A stretch of DNA of 64,000 bases, taken from NCBI RefSeq assembly GCF_000467125.1, contig NZ_BATJ01000010.1, forward strand, positions 62,001 through 126,000, read 5' to 3'. Positions within the stretch are counted from its first letter, which is position 1. Each line of letters starts with the position of its first letter. The stretch is from Vibrio proteolyticus NBRC 13287 (GTDB lineage: Bacteria; Pseudomonadota; Gammaproteobacteria; Enterobacterales; Vibrionaceae). The notes below the pieces were generated by a model. It ran no database searches and had not been told where the DNA came from. It saw nothing but the letters and a program-made list of their open reading frames with translations. Made by a program: the position numbers and the translations under genes. Shown here piece after piece: positions 29,931-36,615 of this stretch.

Positions 29931-30009
29931 TGAATCATGTCAGCTAATCAGCTGTAAAGATATTCCAATATAGGGGTGAACAAACTGTTCGAGTCACAAG
30001 CGTGAGATC

Positions 30010-30096
30010 TTAATAACCAAAGCTTGTTGGGTATGCAAAGTTGCCAGTGTAAACAGAGTTGTTTAGCCAGAACGCTGCAGATGGTAAACCTTTCAT
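30010..30096 (-). CDS. Small ORF, 28 residues, unknown function
   Basis: A short ORF of 28 codons starting ATG at 30096, six bases after AAGGTGAT, and ending TAA. The product starts MKGLPSAAFWLNNS and ends PTSFGY. It is rich in aromatic residues (three Phe, three Tyr, one Trp) and Asn, with a single Lys, no Arg and no acidic residues. There is no long hydrophobic stretch, so it does not look like a membrane peptide or toxin. It lies in the middle of the candidate small RNA. An overlapping 82-codon frame on the same strand lacks a ribosome binding site. Confidence 0.6.
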   Translation of the reverse strand: MKGLPSAAFWLNNSVYTGNFAYPTSFGY

Positions 30097-30213
30097 AACT
30101 ATCACCTTCTAAAATCAATATAAAAAACAATGCGTTGATTTCTCGGTTCCCTGGAGGCGATAAATCGGACTCATCCTTTGAGCATTTACTCTTCATCTCA
30201 GAAGCTGGTTACA

Positions 30214-30241
30214 AATATACCACCAAGAAATTTAATTACAA
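30214..30241 (-). promoter_or_regulatory. Putative sigma-70 promoter of the small RNA
   Basis: TTGTAA (30236-30241) and TATATT (30214-30219) are separated by 16 bases on the minus strand. Transcription would start near 30207, about 110 bases before the small ORF. Confidence 0.5.
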
Positions 30242-30245
30242 GAAC

Positions 30246-30267
30246 AAAAGTGACTCCAGTCACAAAA
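30246..30267 (-). promoter_or_regulatory. CRP-like binding site upstream of the small RNA
   Basis: The minus strand reads TGTGA-CTGGAG-TCACT, one mismatch from TGTGA-N6-TCACA, flanked by A and T runs. Its centre is about 49 bases before the predicted start site, neither a standard class I nor class II activator position, which would also allow repression. Confidence 0.6.
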
Positions 30268-30569
30268 AAATCACCAAATGACCAAGATTAATAAATTATT
30301 GTAATTAAATTACATAATTGTCAGCTTATTAAAGAAACAAGTTACCAAACCTTACTAAACCAAAAGCATATGACATTATGATGTCAGTAATAATGAACGC
30401 CAGAAATGTGACCACCGCGAGCGATTTCCTGGCTTGAGTGACTACTCGCTATTTAAAGACAGTGGTATGCTGTCGCCTCAGTCTCGCTCACCAGATCCAG
30501 TGATTTGCTCTGTCGTATCGAGCCTTATCCAACATAAGATCTGGACATTCACACCTTAAGGAGTCATCC
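30268..30569. other. Intergenic region upstream of pepD
   Basis: About 300 bases of AT-rich DNA lead into pepD. It contains the ribosome binding site TAAGGAG seven bases before the GTG start. I see no further ORF, convincing operator or RNA hairpin. Confidence 0.5.
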
Positions 30570-32042
30570 GTGTCTGAATTCCATTCTGAAATCAGTAACT
30601 TGTCACCTGCCCCGCTTTGGCAGTTTTTCGATAAGATCTGTTCTATTCCTCACCCTTCCAAACATGAAGAAACGCTGGCGCAATACATTGTTGATTGGGC
30701 AACCAACCAGGGCCTGGACGTACGTCGCGACCCAACGGGCAATGTGTTTATTAAGAAACCAGCGACCGCGGGCATGGAAAATCGAAAGGGTGTGATTTTG
30801 CAGGCACACATCGATATGGTGCCGCAGAAGAACGAAGACACGGAACATGATTTTGCTCAGGATTCGATTCAACCCTACATTGATGGCGAATGGGTCACCG
30901 CCAAAGGCACCACGTTAGGGGCTGACAACGGCATTGGTATGGCATCCTGTCTCGCAGTACTGGCTGCCAAGGATCTTAAGCACGGTCCGCTGGAAGTCTT
31001 ACTGACCATCGATGAAGAAGCCGGTATGACCGGAGCATTTGGTCTCGAAGCCGGTTGGCTGGAAGGGGAAATACTGCTCAATACCGATTCCGAGCAGGAA
31101 GGCGAAGTGTACATGGGCTGCGCTGGCGGTATTGACGGTGAAATGACGTTTACGATTGAACGCGAAGCACTGCCCGCCGGTTACACCACCCGTCAGTTGA
31201 CCCTTAAGGGATTAAAAGGTGGTCACTCAGGTTGCGACATTCATACTGGTCGCGGAAACGCCAATAAACTGCTGGCACGTTTTCTGGCCGGCCACGCCCA
31301 AGAGCTGGACCTGCGCCTGATCGAATTTCGTGGTGGTAGTTTACGCAATGCCATTCCCCGTGAAGCTTTCGTGACCATCGCCGTGCCGGCAGATAACGAA
31401 AGTCGACTGGCTAAGCTGTTCGATCACTACACAGCCCTGATACAAACCGAGCTGGGTAAAATTGAAACCGGCATTGTTACTTTTAATGTTCCCGTCACCA
31501 CCGATCAGACGGCTCTGTCCCGCCAAGATCAGCAACGCATTATTGCCGCGCTCAATGCTTACCCGAATGGGGTGATCCGCATGAGTGATGAGATCGAAGG
31601 GGTAGTGGAAACCTCTTTGAATGTCGGCGTCGTGACTACACAGGCCAGCAGCATCAGTGTGCTGTGTCTGGTTCGCTCGCTGATTGATTCAGGACGCAAT
31701 CAGGTTGAAAGCATGTTGTCTTCAGTTGCTGAGCTGGCTGGGGCTGAAATAGTTTTTTCTGGCGCCTACCCAGGTTGGAAACCAGATGCTGACTCACAAA
31801 TCATGGCAATTTTCCGCGACATGTACGAAGGCATCTACGGCCACAAACCGAACATTATGGTGATTCATGCCGGCCTGGAATGTGGTTTGTTCAAAGAGCC
31901 GTATCCGAACATGGACATGGTGTCATTCGGGCCAACCATCAAGTTTCCACACTCACCGGACGAAAAAGTCAAGATCGACACCGTAGCCCTGTACTGGGAA
32001 CAAATGGTGGCGCTGTTGGAAAACATTCCGGAAAAAGCCTAA
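30570..32042 (+). CDS. pepD: PepD, cytosolic dipeptidase (aminoacyl-histidine dipeptidase)
   Basis: Zinc-dependent M20 dipeptidase with broad specificity, including carnosine-like X-His dipeptides. The 490 residues carry the metal site in QAHIDMVPQ (His80, Asp82), GADNGIG (Asp119) and DEEAGMTG (Glu149, Glu150), with a lid/dimerisation domain near 205-380. The start is GTG 30570, after TAAGGAG. Single gene, ended by a terminator. Confidence 0.97.
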   Translation: MSEFHSEISNLSPAPLWQFFDKICSIPHPSKHEETLAQYIVDWATNQGLDVRRDPTGNVFIKKPATAGMENRKGVILQAHIDMVPQKNEDTEHDFAQDSIQPYIDGEWVTAKGTTLGADNGIGMASCLAVLAAKDLKHGPLEVLLTIDEEAGMTGAFGLEAGWLEGEILLNTDSEQEGEVYMGCAGGIDGEMTFTIEREALPAGYTTRQLTLKGLKGGHSGCDIHTGRGNANKLLARFLAGHAQELDLRLIEFRGGSLRNAIPREAFVTIAVPADNESRLAKLFDHYTALIQTELGKIETGIVTFNVPVTTDQTALSRQDQQRIIAALNAYPNGVIRMSDEIEGVVETSLNVGVVTTQASSISVLCLVRSLIDSGRNQVESMLSSVAELAGAEIVFSGAYPGWKPDADSQIMAIFRDMYEGIYGHKPNIMVIHAGLECGLFKEPYPNMDMVSFGPTIKFPHSPDEKVKIDTVALYWEQMVALLENIPEKA

Positions 32043-32055
32043 TCCCCTAATAGAG

Positions 32056-32079
32056 AGCCGGCTCTCTGCCGGCTTTTTT
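32056..32079 (+). terminator. Terminator after pepD
   Basis: AGCCGGC and GCCGGCT form a 7-bp GC-rich stem with a five-base loop, followed by TTTTTT. Confidence 0.85.
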
Positions 32080-32307
32080 CTCACAAACTCCCATCCAATC
32101 AGGTTGTAATCGCGCCCACCTAGACTATAGTTTGAAGTAAATAACTTTAACGGCAGCTTTGCGTAAAACCATACTTGATACAATATGTTATGTGTTATAG
32201 CAAACTGATAAATATGGTGTATTCCGTCGATATTCACACGCCGCACCCGACCGCTGACAGGATAAATATTTTTTATCGTAACGGTCACTTATTTTCGTTA
32301 GTCACAG

Positions 32308-32374
32308 CTGTAACTGGTTGTTACAGTCCGCCCCCTTGAAGCGCCTATGGACAAACCATCTTGTCCTCTTCAAG
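32308..32374 (+). promoter_or_regulatory. Two-hairpin leader or operator region upstream of the retropepsin-rimK operon
   Basis: The 375 bases between the pepD terminator and the operon contain two clear dyads. CTGTAAC and GTTACAG (32308-32314, 32320-32326) form a 7-bp stem. Downstream, CTTGAAG and CTTCAAG (32335-32341, 32368-32374) enclose GGACAA and TTGTCC (32349-32354, 32361-32366), giving a two-part stem with an internal loop. A smaller GGATG/CATCC hairpin follows near 32397. No known riboswitch class is recognised. The remaining AT-rich part (32080-32300) probably holds the promoter, but no clear hexamers stand out. Confidence 0.5.
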
Positions 32375-32453
32375 CGATTACCCCGTGTAATGTCGTGGAT
32401 GTCTCCATCCCGGATGATATCTGAAATTCTCTCTGACAATGATTGTTACTGCG

Positions 32454-32897
32454 ATGAAAGAAAAACTACTCGTTGGTTGGCGTGAAACGCTCAGCCTGCC
32501 GGAGCTTGGTATTAATCAAATTAACGCCAAAATTGATACTGGCGCCAGAACATCTTGCTTGCACGCATTTAAAGTCGAAAGCTTTATTCAGGACAACACC
32601 ACGTGGGTGCGCTTCTGGCTTCATCCGAAACAGCACGACGCGCACGAAGAGGTGATTTGCGAAGCCAAAGTCATCGACGAGCGCGTGGTACGCGACTCCG
32701 GCGGACATGAAGAAAAGCGCTACGTTATTCAAACCGTCATGAGCCTGGGCGGAGAAACCTGGCCAATCGAAATTACTCTGACTAACCGTGAAAACATGGC
32801 GTTTCGCATGTTGCTGGGCCGTACCGCCATGCACAATCGTATCATTGTTGATCCGGTACAATCGTTTTTAATCCCATTTGAGGAGCTACCACAATGA
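32454..32897 (+). CDS. RimB-like retropepsin-type protease (COG4067, annotated ATP-dependent zinc protease)
   Basis: Small protein of about 147 residues from ATG 32454; an ATG 15 bases upstream is also possible and neither has a good ribosome binding site. It has the aspartic-protease motif [14 protein letters not shown] with Asp28-Thr29-Gly30, and a late ILGRTAM-like segment ([11 protein letters not shown]), so despite the usual zinc-protease label it looks like a retropepsin. In Pseudomonas, RimB of this type is reported to remove glutamate tails that RimK adds to ribosomal protein S6. Here it overlaps rimK by four bases (ATGA), consistent with a writer-eraser pair; that role is inferred. 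Confidence 0.85.
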   Translation: MKEKLLVGWRETLSLPELGINQINAKIDTGARTSCLHAFKVESFIQDNTTWVRFWLHPKQHDAHEEVICEAKVIDERVVRDSGGHEEKRYVIQTVMSLGGETWPIEITLTNRENMAFRMLLGRTAMHNRIIVDPVQSFLIPFEELPQ

Positions 32898-33799
32898 AAA
32901 TTGGTATTCTGTCACGTAATGCTCGCCTTTACTCAACCCGACGCCTGATCGAGGCCTGTAAAGAACGAGGGCACGAAGTTAAGGTCATCGACGCGTTGCG
33001 TTGTTACATGAATATCAATTCGGACAAACCGGAGATCCACTTTAAAGGGGAAGAGTTGTCCGGTTTCAACGCGATCATTCCTCGTATTGGTGCCTCGGTA
33101 ACCTTCTATGGCGCAGCCGTATTGCGTCAGTTTGAAATGATGGGCGTTTACCCGGTAAACGAATCGGTTGCCATCACGCGTTCCCGAGACAAACTGCGCT
33201 CAATGCAGTTGCTGTCACGCAAAGGGATTGGCATGCCAATCACTGGCTTTGCCAGTAAACCGGATGACGTTAAAGACTTGCTCGACATGGTCGGCGGTGC
33301 GCCTGTCGTGATCAAACTGCTGGAAGGTACGCAAGGCATCGGCGTGGTACTGGCGGAAACCCGTAAAGCGGCCGAGAGTGTGGTCGAAGCCTTTTTGGGC
33401 CTGAAAGCCAACATTATGGTGCAGGAATACATCAAAGAAGCGGGCGGTGCCGATATACGCTGCTTTGTGCTTGGTGATAAAGTGATTGCAGCGATGAAAC
33501 GTCAAGGCGCAGAGGGCGAGTTCCGCTCGAATCTGCACCGTGGCGGCAGCGCATCGCTGGTCAAAATTACGCCAACTGAACGACGCACTGCAGTCGAAGC
33601 TGCGAAGATCATGGGGCTGAATGTGGCTGGTGTCGATCTGCTTCGTTCTGAACGCGGGCCACTGGTCATGGAAGTGAACTCTTCACCGGGTCTCGAAGGT
33701 ATCGAAAAAGCCACCGGAAAAGACATCGCCGGTATGATTGTTGAGTTCATCGAGAAAAATGCGGCAAGCAGAAGGACAAGAACTCGTGGCAAAGGCTAA
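32894..33799 (+). CDS. rimK: RimK, S6 C-terminal glutamate ligase (ATP-grasp)
   Basis: ATP-grasp ligase that adds glutamate residues to the C terminus of ribosomal protein S6 and can make poly-glutamate. The 301 residues start [21 protein letters not shown], then show [18 protein letters not shown] (ATP-binding), [19 protein letters not shown] and [13 protein letters not shown] near residue 257 (metal-binding ENSS region). The gene is coupled at both ends: ATGA overlap with the retropepsin gene and an internal start for the deacylase gene. Confidence 0.95.
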   Translation: MKIGILSRNARLYSTRRLIEACKERGHEVKVIDALRCYMNINSDKPEIHFKGEELSGFNAIIPRIGASVTFYGAAVLRQFEMMGVYPVNESVAITRSRDKLRSMQLLSRKGIGMPITGFASKPDDVKDLLDMVGGAPVVIKLLEGTQGIGVVLAETRKAAESVVEAFLGLKANIMVQEYIKEAGGADIRCFVLGDKVIAAMKRQGAEGEFRSNLHRGGSASLVKITPTERRTAVEAAKIMGLNVAGVDLLRSERGPLVMEVNSSPGLEGIEKATGKDIAGMIVEFIEKNAASRRTRTRGKG

Positions 33800-34859
33800 G
33801 CGCAATAACGTATTTGAATTTCAAGGCGAAACCATTCTTCCGGGCGAACGCAAAGCGTTCGAACTGGAAGCGGCCAAGCTGTATACCCACTCCCCATTGT
33901 CCATACCGGTAGAAGTGATCAATGGCCGTTTTAGCGGCCCGGTCCTGATGGTCAATGCCGCCATACATGGCGACGAACTCAATGGCGTAGAAATCGTACG
34001 TCAGTTGATCAACACCATTGACGCCACCAAACTGAAAGGCACGCTCATCGCCGTGCCGATCGTGAATGTGTTTGGTTTCATCCATAAGTCACGTTATCTG
34101 CCGGACCGCCGCGATCTCAACCGCTGCTTTCCGGGCAGCAACAAAGGCTCATTGGCCTCACGTATGGCGCATACGTTTTATTCTCAGGTGGCTGAGCGCT
34201 GTGATTACATCATTGACCTGCATACCGGCGCGATCCACCGCACTAACCTGCCGCAGATCCGTGCCGACCTGAGCAACCCGGAGACCATGCGTATCGCCAA
34301 GGCGTTCGCCACACCGGTGATTGTCGATGCACCACTGCGTAACGGCTCGTTGCGTAGTGAAGCCGAACTGCAAGGCATCCCGGTGCTGACTTATGAAGCA
34401 GGCGAAGCGCTGCGTTTTGAACCGATCTGCATTAATGCCGGTTTCATTGGTATTCAGCGGGTCATGCAGACCATCGGCATGCTCAGAGCAAGCCGTAAAA
34501 AGCTGCCCACCCCGGTGATTGCTAAGTCAACCAGTTGGTTGCGGGCCGAAAGCGACGGCATTTTGCGTACACTGGTCACCTTAGGCGAACGGGTTGAACG
34601 TGGTCAGATCCTGGCTTACATCAGTGCGCCGCTGGGGCATGATGAAATCGTCCTGAAAGCCAATAAAGGCGGTGTGGTCATCGGTCAGCAAACCTTGCCT
34701 CTGGTCAATGAAGGAGACGCGATTTTCCACCTGGCGTATTTCACAGAAGACGACGAAGAAGTCGAACAAGCCGTGGGTGAGTTTATCGGTGAAGTGGTGG
34801 AGCTCGATGCTGAGCCTTTGACCACCGGTCAAATGACGCCGCCCAACTCGGCCTCTTAA
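33786..34859 (+). CDS. Succinylglutamate desuccinylase/aspartoacylase family protein (COG3608)
   Basis: Zinc-dependent deacylase of the AstE/AspA family. Taken from GTG 33786, which has GAAGGA nine bases upstream and overlaps the end of rimK, it has 357 residues; an ATG at 33759 is possible. The zinc ligands are visible as HGDE (His61, Glu64) and His146 in IIDLHTG; the C-terminal 80 residues look like a beta-rich barrel. Known relatives remove acyl groups from amino-acid side chains or N termini. Its fixed place after rimK suggests an action on a modified amino acid or peptide linked to glutamylation, but the substrate is unknown. Confidence 0.88.
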   Translation: MAKAKRNNVFEFQGETILPGERKAFELEAAKLYTHSPLSIPVEVINGRFSGPVLMVNAAIHGDELNGVEIVRQLINTIDATKLKGTLIAVPIVNVFGFIHKSRYLPDRRDLNRCFPGSNKGSLASRMAHTFYSQVAERCDYIIDLHTGAIHRTNLPQIRADLSNPETMRIAKAFATPVIVDAPLRNGSLRSEAELQGIPVLTYEAGEALRFEPICINAGFIGIQRVMQTIGMLRASRKKLPTPVIAKSTSWLRAESDGILRTLVTLGERVERGQILAYISAPLGHDEIVLKANKGGVVIGQQTLPLVNEGDAIFHLAYFTEDDEEVEQAVGEFIGEVVELDAEPLTTGQMTPPNSAS

Positions 34860-34862
34860 GCT

Positions 34863-34894
34863 AAAAAAGCCCGCAATCTCGTGCGGGCTTTTTT
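34863..34894 (+). terminator. Terminator after the rimK operon
   Basis: AAGCCCGCA and TGCGGGCTT form a 9-bp stem with a six-base loop, A-run before and T-run after, so it may serve both the rimK operon and the convergent transporter gene. Confidence 0.9.
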
Positions 34895-34912
34895 GGGGGC
34901 GTAATCGCAGTA

Positions 34913-36280
34913 TTAACCAAACGAAGCCCAGATAACCGTCGCCACCAGCAATGGACAAACGAATTTCACGTACACGGGCCACAACTTACCAAACCAGCCC
35001 TGCGTAAACTCCGGATAGCCCTGCTCCAGTTCCTTGACCTTAGCATTGCGGCTCCAGACCCAACCACCAAATAAACAGAAAAGCAACGCGGCCATCGGCT
35101 GCAGGTATTGCGTGGCAACGGTCGCTACTAGGCCGAACAGCTCTGCAAAGTGATACACGATCACCGTACTGAACAAGGCAATCAATCCCCCAAGTACCCA
35201 ACTGGTGGCGCTGCGCTTGGTATTAAAGCGTTCACTGACCAACGCGACCGGACACTCCAGCATCGAAATGGATGAGGTCAACGCGGCTATCATCAGTAAC
35301 ACAAAAAACACCACAGAGAAAACTTGTCCCAGCAAGCCCAAACTGTCGAACATCAGCGGCAACACCGTGAAAACCAAGGTGTCTGAACTGAGCAGTGAGC
35401 CATCTTCAGCATAGATCTGCACACCTTTGTTCATCGCAACAAACATCGCAGGCATCACCACCAATCCGGCAATAAATGCCACTGCAGTGTCCACCAGAGT
35501 GACGTTCATGGCCATCTTAGGCAAGTTCTCTTTTTTACTCAGATAAGAACCATAAATCAGCATCGAACAACCGCCGATGGTCAACGAAAAAAATCCTTGT
35601 CCCATGGCAGCCAGAATCAGCTTCCGGTCCCAGATCTTGTTAAAGTCAGGCAGCAGATAATGCTGCAGACCTTCCATTGCGCCGCTTTGGGTCATGATGT
35701 AGACAAACAGAACCGCAAACAGGACAAACAGAGCCGGCATCAGGCGTGTGGACCATTTCTCAATGCCTTGCTTCACTCCGCCCTGAACAATCAGTATCGT
35801 CAGCACATAAAACGTGATAGTACCAAACAGGTTGCGCTCAATACTGAAGCCCTTCAACCAAGCCGTGAGGGTGTCCAGCCCCAGAATGTCCGTCACCGCG
35901 CCCAACATGAAACAGATCAGCCAGCCACCGACGATACTGTAAAACGCCAGCACAGCGCTCGGAACACTGAGGCCAATCCAGCCGACCAATCCCCCCAGCT
36001 TCTTACCCAGCGGATTCGACGTCAGCGAACGCATGCTGTCGACCGGGTTCGCCTGGCCAGAGCGGCCTATTGCCATCTCAACGACCAGCATCGGAAACGC
36101 CACAATGAGGATCAGAACCAGGTACACCAGCAGAAAGGCGCCACCACCATTGCTGGCGGCCTGCGTGGGAAACCCCCAGATATTACCAAGCCCGACAGCC
36201 GCACCCGCCGCTGCAAGAATAAAGCCCATCCGCGAACCAAAATGTTCACGCGGAGCGGAAGAAGATTGTTGAGGTGCCAT
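34913..36280 (-). CDS. Sodium-dependent transporter, NSS/SNF family
   Basis: Inner-membrane Na+-coupled symporter of the neurotransmitter:sodium symporter family, likely carrying an amino acid or related amine; the substrate cannot be told. From ATG 36280 it has 455 residues and about 12 hydrophobic helices. The first helix has the sodium/substrate signature GFILAAAGAAVGLGNIWGFP, with the unwound GLGN segment. It is divergent from the chitinase gene, with a 21-bp palindrome in the shared upstream region. Confidence 0.93.
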   Translation of the reverse strand: MAPQQSSSAPREHFGSRMGFILAAAGAAVGLGNIWGFPTQAASNGGGAFLLVYLVLILIVAFPMLVVEMAIGRSGQANPVDSMRSLTSNPLGKKLGGLVGWIGLSVPSAVLAFYSIVGGWLICFMLGAVTDILGLDTLTAWLKGFSIERNLFGTITFYVLTILIVQGGVKQGIEKWSTRLMPALFVLFAVLFVYIMTQSGAMEGLQHYLLPDFNKIWDRKLILAAMGQGFFSLTIGGCSMLIYGSYLSKKENLPKMAMNVTLVDTAVAFIAGLVVMPAMFVAMNKGVQIYAEDGSLLSSDTLVFTVLPLMFDSLGLLGQVFSVVFFVLLMIAALTSSISMLECPVALVSERFNTKRSATSWVLGGLIALFSTVIVYHFAELFGLVATVATQYLQPMAALLFCLFGGWVWSRNAKVKELEQGYPEFTQGWFGKLWPVYVKFVCPLLVATVIWASFG

Positions 36281-36418
36281 ACTACTCACATGTACCAATA
36301 AACTAGCTGACTAGTACAATATGGTACTCACGCTTCGTTCACAAGCTCATTGCTCAGCATTTGACCGGACTCTGGGCAATTGCTTTGTTCTCAAACTGTA
36401 AAATTATCAATACACAGA

Positions 36419-36439
36419 GCTGATACCCCGGGTATCAGC
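36419..36439. promoter_or_regulatory. 21-bp palindrome between the transporter and the chitinase genes
   Basis: GCTGATACCC and GGGTATCAGC flank a single central C, a perfect 10-bp inverted repeat. It lies about 140 bases before the transporter start and 180 bases before the chitinase start, in a 335-base shared promoter region, which is a natural place for an operator. No T-run follows on either side, so a terminator is unlikely. The binding protein is unknown. Confidence 0.5.
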
Positions 36440-36615
36440 CATCAATATGATTTCGTGAAGTGCGCCGAAGCCGCACTGCAACTTGCATATCAAACAGACA
36501 ACACTCGTGAGATCAGGCGAGAATTTATAAATTTATCATAGTATTACAATGACACGGTCGCTTTCTGACTTATTAGTTAAAGGTCTTGAACCTCGAAACA
36601 GATAAGGAGAAAATG

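Larger units (their letters stand above)
29901..30207 (-). ncRNA. Candidate small RNA with an internal short ORF (VcdRP-like design)
   Basis: The otherwise gene-poor gap between the purine permease and pepD holds a complete-looking small transcription unit on the minus strand. It has a CRP-like site, TTGTAA and TATATT 16 bases apart, a 28-codon ORF with a good ribosome binding site, a GTTCACCCCTATA stretch after the ORF, and a terminator with seven T. The predicted RNA is about 300 bases; its 5' end is inferred from the -10 box. The design resembles V. cholerae VcdRP, a CRP-controlled dual-function RNA with a small protein and a C-rich pairing region, but homology is not shown here. Confidence 0.6.

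Noticed and set aside
29948-30196. 82-codon minus-strand ORF overlapping the candidate small RNA
   Set aside because: It has no ribosome binding site, and its frame is different from the well-placed 28-codon ORF inside the same interval; composition does not look protein-like.
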